DNA from: Diospyros lotus
Taxonomy: Eukaryota; Streptophyta; Magnoliopsida; Ericales; Ebenaceae
DNA: 64,000 nucleotides
Reading direction: 5' to 3'
Assembly (NCBI RefSeq): GCF_014633365.1
Contig: NW_026267117.1
Coordinates: 221,785-285,784 of the forward strand
The position numbers and the translations under genes were made by a program. The notes under the pieces are model-generated. The model saw nothing but the letters and a program-made list of their open reading frames with translations, did not search any database and was not told the DNA's origin. Of the stretch, positions 49,057 to 62,100 are shown one piece after another (the stretch's first letter is position 1; the number at the start of each line of letters is the position of its first letter).

Positions 49057-52000
49057 AGAAATCTGGGATACGGATCATTCCCGGCAATCGATTCAGTTTT
49101 GGATAACTCTACCGAAAATTACGTAAAACCCCTAAATCCTCTGAAGATTTCGCTTTGACTCGGAAATAAAAGTACACTTAAAATCATATGAAAAGAAAAA
49201 GTTTGTCGTACTAACTAAATTAAAGTGTATTCCGGGTTGTGCTGACTTTTTTTCAATCAATTACGACGACTCGGTTTTTCGGCGTTAATTTTTGGTGCAC
49301 GAAATGTTGTTTCCGATCAGATTTTTTTCCACGTCATAATAATCGTTTTGAAATTCTAGTTCATGTCATATAATTTTTTTTAGAAATCTGGGATACGGAT
49401 CATTCCCGGCAATCGATTCAGTTTTGGATAACTCTACCGAAAATTACGTAAAACCCCTAAATCCTCTGAAGATTTCGCTTTGACTCGAAATAAAAGTACA
49501 CTTAAAATCATATGAAAAGAAAAAGTTTGTCGTACTAACTAAATATAAGTGTATTTCGGGTTGTGCTGACTTTTTTTCAATCAATTACGTCGACTCGGTT
49601 TTTCGGCGTTAATTTTCGGTGCACGAAAAGTTGTTTCCGATCAGATTTTTTTCGACGTCATAATAATCGTTTTGAAATTCTAGTTCATGTCATATAATTT
49701 TTTTAGAAATCTGGGATACGGATCATTCCCGGCAATTGATTCGGTTTTGGATAACTGTACCGAAAATTACGTAAAACCCCTAAATCCTCTGAAGATTTCA
49801 CTTTGACTCCAAAATAAAAGTACACTTAAAATCATATGAAAAGAAAAAGTTTGTCGTACTAACTAAATTAAAGTGTATTCCGGGTTGTGCTGACTTTTTT
49901 TCAATCAATTACGACGACTCGGTTTTTCGGCGTTAATTTTTGGTGCACGAAATGTTGTTTCCGATCAGATTTTTTTCCACGTCATAATAATCGTTTTGAA
50001 ATTCTAGTTCATGTCATATAATTTTTTTTAGAAATCTGGGATACGGATCATTCCCGGCAATCGATTCGGTTTTGGATAACTGTACCGAAAATTACGTAAA
50101 ACCACTAAATCCTCTGAAGATTTCGCTTTGACTCGAAAATAAAAGTACACTTAAAATCATATGAAAAGAAAAAGTTTGTCGTACTAACTAAATATAAGTG
50201 TATTTCGGGTTGTGCTGACTTTTTTTCAATCAATTACGTCGACTCGGTTTTTCGGCGTTAATTTTCGGTGCACGAAAAGTTGTTTCCGATCAGATTTTTT
50301 TCGACGTCATAATAATCGTTTTGAAATTCTAGTTCTTGTCATATAATTTTTTTTAGAAATCTGGGGTACGGATCATTCCCGGCAATCGATTCGGTTTTGG
50401 ATAACTATACCGAAAATTACGTAAAACCCCTAAATCCTCTGAAGATTTCACTTTGACTCCAAAATAAAAGTACACTTAAAATCATATGAAAAGAAAAAGT
50501 TTGTCGTACTAACTAAATTAAAGTATATTCCGGGTTGTGCTGACTTTTTTTCAATCAATTACGACAACTCGATTTTTCGGCGTTAATTTTCGGTGCTCGA
50601 AAAGTTGTTTCCGATCAGATTTTTTTCGACGTCATAATAATAGTTTTGAAATTCTAGTTCATGTCATATAATTTTTTTTAGAAATCTGGGATACGGATCA
50701 TTCTCGGCAATCGATTCAGTTTTGGATAACTCTACCGAAAATTACGTAAAACCCCTAAATCCTCTGAAGATTTCGCTTTGACTCGGAAATAAAAGTACAC
50801 TTAAAATCATATGAAAAGAAAAAGTTTGTCGTACTAACTAAATATAAGTGTATTTCGGGTTGTGCTGACTTTTTTTCAATCAATTACGTCGACTCGGTTT
50901 TTCGGCGTTAATTTTCGGTGCACGAAAAGTTGTTTCCGATCAGATTTTTTTCGACGTCATAATAATCGTTTTGAAATTCTAGTTCATGTCATATAATTTT
51001 TTTAGAAATCTGGGATACGGATCATTCCCGGCAATCGATTCGGTTTTGGATAACTGTACCGAAAATTACGTAAAACCCCTAAATCCTCTGAAGATTTCAC
51101 TTTGACTCCAAAATAAAAGTACACTTAAAATCATATGAAAAGAAAAAGTTTGTCGTACTAACTAAATTAAAGTGTATTCCGGGTTGTGCTGACTTTTTTT
51201 CAATCAATTACGACGACTCGGTTTTTCGGCGTTAATTTTCGGTGCACGAAATGTTGTTTCCGATCAGATTTTTTTCGACGTCATAATAATCGTTTTGAAA
51301 TTCTAGTTCATGTCATATAATTTTTTTTAGAAATCTGGGATACGGATCATTCCCGGCAATCGATTCGGTTTTGGATAACTGTACCGAAAATTACGTAAAA
51401 CCCCTAAATCCTCTGAAGATTTCGCTTTGACTCGAAAATAAAAGTACACTTAAAATCATATGAAAAGAAAAAGTTTGTCGTACTAACTAAATATAAGTGT
51501 ATTTCGGGTTGTGCTGACTTTTTTTCAATCAATTACGTCGACTCGGTTTTTCGGCGTTAATTTTCGGTGCACGAAAAGTTGTTTCCGATCAGATTTTTTT
51601 CGACGTCATAATAATCGTTTTGAAATTCTAGTTCATGTCATATAATTTTTTTTAGAAATCTGGGATACGGATCATTCCCGGCAATCGATTCAGTTTTGGA
51701 TAACTCTACCGAAAATTACGTAAAACCCCTAAATCCTCTGAAGATTTCGCTTTGACTCGAAAATAAAAGTACACTTAAAATCATATGAAAAGAAAAAGTT
51801 TGTCGTACTAACTAAATTAAAGTGTATTCCGGGTTGTGCTGACTTTTTTTCAATCAATTACGACGACTCGATTTTTCGGCGTTAATTTTCGGTGCACGAA
51901 ATGTTGTTTCCGATCAGATTTTTTTCGACGTCATAATAATCGTTTTGAAATTCTAGTTCATGTCATATAATTTTTTTTAGAAATCTGGGATACGGATCAT

Positions 52001-52627
52001 TCCCGGCAATCGATTCAGTTTTGGATAACTCTACCGAAAATTACGTAAAACCCCTAAATCCTCTGAAGATTTCGCTTTGACTCGAAATAAAAGTACACTT
52101 AAAATCATATGAAAAGAAAAAGTTTGTCGTACTAACTAAATATAAGTGTATTTCGGGTTGTGCTGACTTTTTTTCAATCAATTACGTCGACTCGGTTTTT
52201 CGGCGTTAATTTTCGGTGCACGAAAAGTTGTTTCCGATCAGATTTTTTTCGACGTCATAATAATCGTTTTGAAATTCTAGTTCATGTCATATAATTTTTT
52301 TTAGAAATCTGGGATACGGATCATTCCCGGCAATCGATTCGGTTTTGGATAACTGTACCGAAAATTACGTAAAACCCCTAAATCCTCTGAAGATTTCACT
52401 TTGACTCCAAAATAAAAGTACACTTAAAATCATATGAAAAGAAAAAGTTTGTCGTACTAACTAAATTAAAGTGTATTCCGGGTTGTGCTGACTTTTTTTC
52501 AATCAATTACGACGACTCGGTTTTTCGGCGTTAATTTTCGGTGCACGAAAAGTTGTTTCCGATCAGATTTTTTTCGACGTCATAATAATCGTTTTGAAAT
52601 TCTAGTTCATGTCATATAATTTTTTTT
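49057..52627 (-). repeat. Satellite B higher-order repeat copy 3 (11 monomers, 3571 bp)
   Basis: The CAATTGATTC monomer is at 49705, the GACAACTCGA/ATAATAGTTTT member at about 50355, CATTCTCGG at about 50700, and a 7-T monomer at 51004. ACCACTAAATCC and TTCTTGTCAT variants near 50101 and 50335 are shared only with the matching member of copy 2 (near 46528 and 46761). Confidence 0.88.
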
Positions 52628-55600
52628 AGAAATCTGGGATACGGATCATTCCCGGCAATCGATTCAGTTTTGGATAACTGTACCGAAAATTACGTAAAAC
52701 CCCTAAATCCTCTGAAGATTTCGCTTTGACTCGGAAATAAAAGTACACTTAAAATCATATGAAAAGAAAAAGTTTGTCGTACTAACTAAATTAAAGTGTA
52801 TTCCGGGTTGTGCTGACTTTTTTTCAATCAATTACGACGACTCGGTTTTTCGGCGTTAATTTTTGGTGCACGAAATGTTGTTTCCGATCAGATTTTTTTC
52901 GACGTCATAATAATCGTTTTGAAATTCTAGTTCATGTCATATAATTTTTTTTAGAAATCTGGGATACGGATCATTCCCGGCAATCGATTCAGTTTTGGAT
53001 AACTCTACCGAAAATTACGTAAAACCCCTAAATCCTCTGAAGATTTCGCTTTGACTCGAAATAAAAGTACACTTAAAATCATATGAAAAGAAAAAGTTTG
53101 TCGTACTAACTAAATATAAGTGTATTTCGGGTTGTGCTGACTTTTTTTCAATCAATTACGTCGACTCGGTTTTTCGGCGTTAATTTTCGGTGCACGAAAA
53201 GTTGTTTCCGATCAGATTTTTTTCGACGTCATAATAATCGTTTTGAAATTCTAGTTCATGTCATATAATTTTTTTTAGAAATCTGGGATACGGATCATTC
53301 CCGGCAATCGATTCGGTTTTGGATAACTGTACCGAAAATTACGTAAAACCCCTAAATCCTCTGAAGATTTCACTTTGACTCCAAAATAAAAGTACACTTA
53401 AAATCATATGAAAAGAAAAAGTTTGTCGTACTAACTAAATTAAAGTGTATTCCGGGTTGTGCTGACTTTTTTTCAATCAATTACGACGACTCGGTTTTTC
53501 GGCGTTAATTTTCGGTGCACGAAATGTTGTTTCCGATCAGATTTTTTTCGACGTCATAATAATCGTTTTGAAATTCTAGTTCATGTCATATAATTTTTTT
53601 TAGAAATCTGGGATACGGATCATTCCCGGCAATCGATTCGGTTTTGGATAACTGTACCGAAAATTACGTAAAACCCCTAAATCCTCTGAAGATTTCGCTT
53701 TGACTCGAAAATAAAAGTACACTTAAAATCATATGAAAAGAAAAAGTTTGTCGTACTAACTAAATATAAGTGTATTTCGGGTTGTGCTGACTTTTTTTCA
53801 ATCAATTACGTCGACTCGGTTTTTCGGCGTTAATTTTCGGTGCACGAAAAGTTGTTTCCGATCAGATTTTTTTCGACGTCATAATAATCGTTTTGAAATT
53901 CTAGTTCATGTCATATAATTTTTTTTAGAAATCTGGGGTACGGATCATTCCCGGCAATCGATTCGTTTTGGATAACTATACCGAAAATTACGTAAAACCC
54001 CTAAATCCTCTGAAGATTTCACTTTGACTCCAAAATAAAAGTACACTTAAAATCATATGAAAAGAAAAAGTTTGTCGTACTAACTAAATTAAAGTGTATT
54101 CCGGGTTGTGCTGACTTTTTTTCAATCAATTACGACGACTCGATTTTTCGGCGTTAATTTTCGGTGCACGAAAAGTTGTTTCCGATCAGATTTTTTTCGA
54201 CGTCATAATAATCGTTTTGAAATTCTAGTTCATGTCATATAATTTTTTTTAGAAATCTGGGATACGGATCATTCCCGGCAATCGATTCAGTTTTGGATAA
54301 CTCTACCGAAAATTACGTAAAACCCCTAAATCCTCTGAAGATTTCGCTTTGACTCGGAAATAAAAGTACACTTAAAATCATATGAAAAGAAAAAGTTTGT
54401 CGTACTAACTAAATATAAGTGTATTTCGGGTTGTGCTGACTTTTTTTCAATCAATTACGTCGACTCGGTTTTTCGGCGTTAATTTTCGGTGCACGAAAAG
54501 TTGTTTCCGATCAGATTTTTTTCGACGTCATAATAATCGTTTTGAAATTCTAGTTCATGTCATATAATTTTTTTAGAAATCTGGGATACGGATCATTCCC
54601 GGCAATCGATTCGGTTTTGGATAACTGTACCGAAAATTACGTAAAACCCCTAAATCCTCTGAAGATTTCACTTTGACTCCAAAATAAAAGTACACTTAAA
54701 ATCATATGAAAAGAAAAAGTTTGTCGTACTAACTAAATTAAAGTGTATTCCGGGTTGTGCTGACTTTTTTTCAATCAATTACGACGACTCGGTTTTTCGG
54801 CGTTAATTTTCGGTGCACGAAATGTTGTTTCCGATCAGATTTTTTTCGACGTCATAATAATCGTTTTGAAATTCTAGTTCATGTCATATAATTTTTTTTA
54901 GAAATCTGGGATACGGATCATTCCCGGCAATCGATTCGGTTTTGGATAACTGTACCGAAAATTACGTAAAACCCCTAAATCCTCTGAAGATTTCGCTTTG
55001 ACTCGAAAATAAAAGTACACTTAAAATCATATGAAAAGAAAAAGTTTGTCGTACTAACTAAATATAAGTGTATTTCGGGTTGTGCTGACTTTTTTTCAAT
55101 CAATTACGTCGACTCGGTTTTTCGGCGTTAATTTTCGGTGCACGAAAAGTTGTTTCCGATCAGATTTTTTTCGACGTCATAATAATCGTTTTGAAATTCT
55201 AGTTCATGTCATATAATTTTTTTTAGAAATCTGGGATACGGATCATTCCCGGCAATCGATTCGGTTTTGGATAACTCTACCGAAAATTACGTAAAACCCC
55301 TAAATCCTCTGAAGATTTCGCTTTGACTCGGAAATAAAAGTACACTTAAAATCATATGAAAAGAAAAAGTTTGTCGTACTAACTAAATTAAAGTGTATTC
55401 CGGGTTGTGCTGACTTTTTTTCAATCAATTACGACGACTCGGTTTTTCGGCGTTAATTTTCGGTGCACGAAAAGTTGTTTCCGATCAGATTTTTTTCGAC
55501 GTCATAATAATCGTTTTGAAATTCTAGTTCATGTCATATAATTTTTTTTAGAAATCTGGGATACGGATCATTCCCGGCAATCGATTCAGTTTTGGATAAC

Positions 55601-56196
55601 TCTACCGAAAATTACGTAAAACCCCTAAATCCTCTGAAGATTTCGCTTTGACTCGAAATAAAAGTACACTTAAAATCATATGAAAAGAAAAAGTTTGTCG
55701 TACTAACTAAATATAAGTGTATTTCGGGTTGTGCTGACTTTTTTTCAATCAATTACGTCGACTCGGTTTTTCGGCGTTAATTTTCGGTGCACGAAAAGTT
55801 GTTTCCGATCAGATTTTTTTCGACGTCATAATAATCGTTTTGAAATTCTAGTTCATGTCATATAATTTTTTTTAGAAATCTGGGATACGGATCATTCCCG
55901 GCAATCGATTCGGTTTTGGATAACTGTACCGAAAATTACGTAAAACCCCTAAATCCTCTGAAGATTTCACTTTGACTCCAAAATAAAAGTACACTTAAAA
56001 TCATATGAAAAGAAAAAGTTTGTCGTACTAACTAAATTAAAGTGTATTCGGGTTGTGCTGACTTTTTTTCAATCAATTACGACGACTCGGTTTTTCGGCG
56101 TTAATTTTCGGTGCACGAAAAGTTGTTTCCGATCAGATTTTTTTCGACGTCATAATAATCGTTTTGAAATTCTAGTTCATGTCATATAATTTTTTT
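52628..56196 (-). repeat. Satellite B higher-order repeat copy 4 (11 monomers, 3569 bp)
   Basis: The same b1/b2 order with the extra b1. The AACTATACCG member at about 53931 matches those at about 46784 and 50355, and the 7-T monomer at 54575 lies 3571 bp after 51004. Several of the rarer variants (GACAACTC, CATTCTCGG, ATAATAGTTTT) are absent here, so this copy is more diverged from copies 1-3. Confidence 0.82.
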
Positions 56197-59100
56197 AGAA
56201 ATCTGGGGTTCGGATCATTCCCGGCAATCGATTCGGTTTTGGATAACTGTACCGAAAATTACGTAAAACCCCTAAATCCTCTGAAGATTTCACTTTGACT
56301 CCAAAATAAAAGTACACTTAAAATCATATGAAAAGAAAAAGTTTGTCGTACTAACTAAATTAAAGTGTATTCCGGGTTGTGCTGACTTTTTTTCAATCAA
56401 TTACGACGACTCGGTTTTTCGGCGTTAATTTTTGGTGCACGAAATGTTGTTTCCGATCAGATTTTTTTCGACGTCATAATAATCGTTTTGAAATTCTAGT
56501 TCATGTCATATAATTTTTTTTAGAAATCTGGGATACGGATCATTCCCGGCAATCGATTCGGTTTTGGATAACTGTACGGAAAATTACGTAAAACCCCTAA
56601 ATCCTCTGAAGATTTCGCTTTGACTCGAAAATAAAAGTACACTTAAAATCATATGAAAAGAAAAAGTTTGTCGTACTAACTAAATATAAGTGTATTTCGG
56701 GTTGTGCTGACTTTTTTTCAATCAATTACGTCGACTCGGTTTTTCGGCGTTAATTTTCGGTGCACGAAAAGTTGTTTCCGATCAGATTTTTTTCGACGTC
56801 ATAATAATCGTTTTGAAATTTTAGTTCATGTCATATAATTTTTTTTAGAAATCTGGGGTTCGGATCATTCCCGGCAATCGATTCGGTTTTGGATAACTGT
56901 ACCGAAAATTACGTAAAACCCCTAAATCCTCTGAAGATTTCACTTTGACTCCAAAATAAAAGTACACTTAAAATCATATGAAAAGAAAAAGTTTGTCGTA
57001 CTAACTAAATTAAAGTGTATTCCGGGTTGTGCTGACTTTTTTTCAATCAATTACGACGACTCGGTTTTTCGGCGTTAATTTTCGGTGCTCGAAAAGTTGT
57101 TTCCGATCAGATTTTTTTCGACGTCATAATAATCGTTTTGAAATTCTAGTTCATGTCATATAATTTTTTTTAGAAATCTGGGATACGGATCATTCCCGGC
57201 AATCGATTCAGTTTTGGATAACTCTACCGAAAATTACGTAAAACCCCTAAATCCTCTGAAGATTTCGCTTTGACTCGGAAATAAAAGTACACTTAAAATC
57301 ATATGAAAAGAAAAAGTTTGTCGTACTAACTAAATATAAGTGTATTTCGGGTTGTGCTGACTTTTTTTCAATCAATTACGTCGACTCGGTTTTTCGGCGT
57401 TAATTTTCGGTGCACGAAAAGTTGTTTCCGATCAGATTTTTTTCGACGTCATAATAATCGTTTTGAAATTCTAGTTCATGTCATATAATTTTTTTTAGAA
57501 ATCTGGGATACGGATCATTCCCGGCAATCGATTCGGTTTTGGATAACTGTACCGAAAATTACGTAAAACCCCTAAATCCTCTGAAGATTTCACTTTGACT
57601 CCAAAATAAAAGTACACTTAAAATCATATGAAAAGAAAAAGTTTGTCGTACTAACTAAATTAAAGTGTATTCCGGGTTGTGCTGACTTTTTTTCAATCAA
57701 TTACGACGACTCGGTTTTTCGGCGTTAATTTTCGGTGCACGAAATGTTGTTTCCGATCAGATTTTTTTCGACGTCATAATAATCGTTTTGAAATTCTAGT
57801 TCATGTCATATAATTTTTTTTAGAAATCTGGGATACGGATCATTCCCGGCAATCGATTCGGTTTTGGATAACTGTACCGAAAATTACGTAAAACCCCTAA
57901 ATCCTCTGAAGATTTCGCTTTGACTCGAAAATAAAAGTACACTTAAAATCATATGAAAAGAAAAAGTTTGTCGTACTAACTAAATATAAGTGTATTTCGG
58001 GTTGTGCTGACTTTTTTTCAATCAATTACGTCGACTCGGTTTTTCGGCGTTAATTTTCGGTGCACGAAAAGTTGTTTCCGATCAGATTTTTTTCGACGTC
58101 ATAATAATCGTTTTGAAATTCTAGTTCATGTCATATAATTTTTTTTAGAAATCTGGGGTACGGATCATTCCCGGCAATCGATTCGGTTTTGGATAACTAT
58201 ACCGAAAATTACGTAAAACCCCTAAATCCTCTGAAGATTTCACTTTGACTCCAAAATAAAAGTACACTTAAAATCATATGAAAAGAAAAAGTTTGTCGTA
58301 CTAACTAAATTAAAGTGTATTCCGGGTTGTGCTGACTTTTTTTCAATCAATTACGACGACTCGATTTTTCGGCGTTAATTTTCGGTGCACGAAAAGTTGT
58401 TTCCGATCAGATTTTTTTCGACGTCATAATAATCGTTTTGAAATTCTAGTTCATGTCATATAATTTTTTTTAGAAATCTGGGATACGGATCATTCCCGGC
58501 AATCGATTCAGTTTTGGATAACTCTACCGAAAATTACGTAAAACCCCTAAATCCTCTGAAGATTTCGCTTTGACTCGAAATAAAAGTACACTTAAAATCA
58601 TATGAAAAGAAAAAGTTTGTCGTACTAACTAAATATAAGTGTATTTCGGGTTGTGCTGACTTTTTTTCAATCAATTACGTCGACTCGGTTTTTCGGCGTT
58701 AATTTTCGGTGCACGAAAAGTTGTTTCCGATCAGATTTTTTTCGACGTCATAATAATCGTTTTGAAATTCTAGTTCATGTCATATAATTTTTTTTAGAAA
58801 TCTGGGATACGGATCATTCCCGGCAATCGATTCGGTTTTGGATAACTGTACCGAAAATTACGTAAAACCCCTAAATCCTCTGAAGATTTCGCTTTGACTC
58901 GAAAATAAAAGTACACTTAAAATCATATGAAAAGAAAAAGTTTGTCGTACTAACTAAATATAAGTGTATTTCGGGTTGTGCTGACTTTTTTTCAATCAAT
59001 TACGTCGACTCGGTTTTTCGGCGTTAATTTTCGGTGCACGAAAAGTTGTTTCCGATCAGATTTTTTTCGACGTCATAATAATCGTTTTGAAATTCTAGTT

Positions 59101-62100
59101 CATGTCATATAATTTTTTTTAGAAATCTGGGGTACGGATCATTCCCGGCAATCGATTCGGTTTTGGATAACTCTACCGAAAATTACGTAAAACCCCTAAA
59201 TCCTCTGAAGATTTCACTTTGACTCCAAAATAAAAGTACACTTAAAATCATATGAAAAGAAAAAGTTTGTCGTACTAACTAAATTAAAGTGTATTCCGGG
59301 TTGTGCTGACTTTTTTTCAATCAATTACGACGACTCGATTTTTCGGCGTTAATTTTCGGTGCACGAAAAGTTGTTTCCGATCAGATTTTTTTCGACGTCA
59401 TAATAATCGTTTTGAAATTCTAGTTCATGTCATATAATTTTTTTTAGAAATCTGGGATACGGATCATTCCCGGCAATCGATTCAGTTTTGGATAACTCTA
59501 CCGAAAATTACGTAAAACCCCTAAATCCTCTGAAGATTTCGCTTTGACTCGGAAATAAAAGTACACTTAAAATCATATGAAAAGAAAAAGTTTGTCGTAC
59601 TAACTAAATATAAGTGTATTTCGGGTTGTGCTGACTTTTTTTCAATCAATTACGTCGACTCGGTTTTTCGGCGTTAATTTTCGGTGCACGAAAAGTTGTT
59701 TCCGATCAGATTTTTTTCGACGTCATAATAATCGTTTTGAAATTCTAGTTCATGTCATATAATTTTTTTAGAAATCTGGGATACGGATCATTCCCGGCAA
59801 TTGATTCGGTTTTGGATAACTGTACCGAAAATTACGTAAAACCCCTAAATCCTCTGAAGATTTCGCTTTGACTCGAAAATAAAAGTACGCTTAAAGTCAT
59901 ATGAAAAGAAAAAGTTTGTCGTACTAACTAAATATAAGTGTATTCCGGGTTGTGCTGACTTTTTTTCAATCAATTACGTCGACTCGGTTTTTCGGCGTTA
60001 ATTTTCGGTGCACGAAAAGTTGTTTCCGATCAGATTTTTTTCGACGTCATAATAATCGTTTTGAAATTCTAGTTCATGTCATATAATTTTTTTTAGAAAT
60101 CTGGGGTACGGATCATTCCCGGCAATAGATTCGGTTTTGGATAACTCTACCGAAAATTACGTAAAACCCCTAAATCCTCTGAAGATTTCGCTTTGACTCG
60201 AAAATAAAAGTACACTTAAAATCATATGAAAAGAAAAAGTTTGTCGTACTAACTAAATATAAGTGTATTTCGGGTTGTGCTGACTTTTTTTCAATCAATT
60301 ACGTCGACTCGGTTTTTCGGCGTTAATTTTCGGTGCACGAAAAGTTGTTTCCGATCAGATTTTTTTCGACGTCATAATAATCGTTTTGAAATTCTAGTTC
60401 ATGTCATATAATTTTTTTTAGAAATCTGGGGTACGGATCATTCCCGGCAATCGATTCGGTTTTGGATAACTGTACCGAAAATTACGTAAAACCCCTAAAT
60501 CCTCTGAAGATTTCACTTTGACTCCAAAATAAAAGTACACTTAAAATCATATGAAAAGAAAAAGTTTGTCGTACTAACTAAATTAAAGTGTATTCCGGGT
60601 TGTGCTGACTTTTTTTCAATCAATTACGACGACTCGGTTTTTCGGCGTTAATTTTCGGTGCACGAAATGTTGTTTCCGATCAGATTTTTTTCGACGTCAT
60701 AATAATCGTTTTGAAATTCTAGTTCATGTCATATAATTTTTTTTAGAAATCTGGGATACGGATCATTCCCGGCAATCGATTCAGTTTTGGATAACTCTAC
60801 CGAAAATTACGTAAAACCCCTAAATCCTCTGAAGATTTCGCTTTGACTCGAAATAAAAGTACACTTAAAATCATATGAAAAGAAAAAGTTTGTCGTACTA
60901 ACTAAATATAAGTGTATTTCGGGTTGTGCTGACTTTTTTTCAATCAATTACGTCGACTCGGTTTTTCGGCGTTAATTTTCGGTGCACGAAAAGTTGTTTC
61001 CGATCAGATTTTTTTCGACGTCATAATAATCGTTTTGAAATTCTAGTTCATGTCATATAATTTTTTTAGAAATCTGGGATACGGATCATTTCCGGCAATT
61101 GATTCGGTTTTGGATAACTGTACCGAAAATTACGTAAAACCCCTAAATCCTCTGAAGATTTCACTTTGACTCCAAAATAAAAGTACACTTAAAATCATAT
61201 GAAAAGAAAAAGTTTGTCGTACTAACTAAATTAAAGTGTATTCCGGGTTGTGCTGACTTTTTTTCAATCAATTACGACGACTCGGTTTTTCGGCGTTAAT
61301 TTTCGGTGCACGAAATGTTGTTTCCGATCAGATTTTTTTCGACGTCATAATAATCGTTTTGAAATTCTAGTTCATGTCATATAATTTTTTTTAGAAATCT
61401 GGGGTTCGGATCATTCCCGGCAATCGATTCGGTTTTGGATAACTGTACCGAAAATTACGTAAAACCCCTAAATCCTCTGAAGATTTCACTTTGACTCCAA
61501 AATAAAAGTACACTTAAAATCATATGAAAAGAAAAAGTTTGTCGTACTAACTAAATTAAAGTGTATTCCGGGTTGTGCTGACTTTTTTTCAATCAATTAC
61601 GACGACTCGGTTTTTCGGCGTTAATTTTTGGTGCACGAAATGTTGTTTCCGATCAGATTTTTTTCGACGTCATAATAATCGTTTTGAAATTCTAGTTCAT
61701 GTCATATAATTTTTTTTAGAAATCTGGGATACGGATCATTCCCGGCAATCGATTCGGTTTTGGATAACTGTACCGAAAATTACGTAAAACCCCTAAATCC
61801 TCTGAAGATTTCGCTTTGACTCGAAAATAAAAGTACACTTAAAATCATATGAAAAGAAAAAGTTTGTCGTACTAACTAAATATAAGTGTATTTCGGGTTG
61901 TGCTGACTTTTTTTCAATCAATTACGTCGACTCGGTTTTTCGGCGTTAATTTTCGGTGCACGAAAAGTTGTTTCCGATCAGATTTTTTTCGACGTCATAA
62001 TAATCGTTTTGAAATTCTAGTTCATGTCATATAATTTTTTTTAGAAATCTGGGGTACGGATCATTCCCGGCAATCGATTCGGTTTTGGATAACTGTACCG

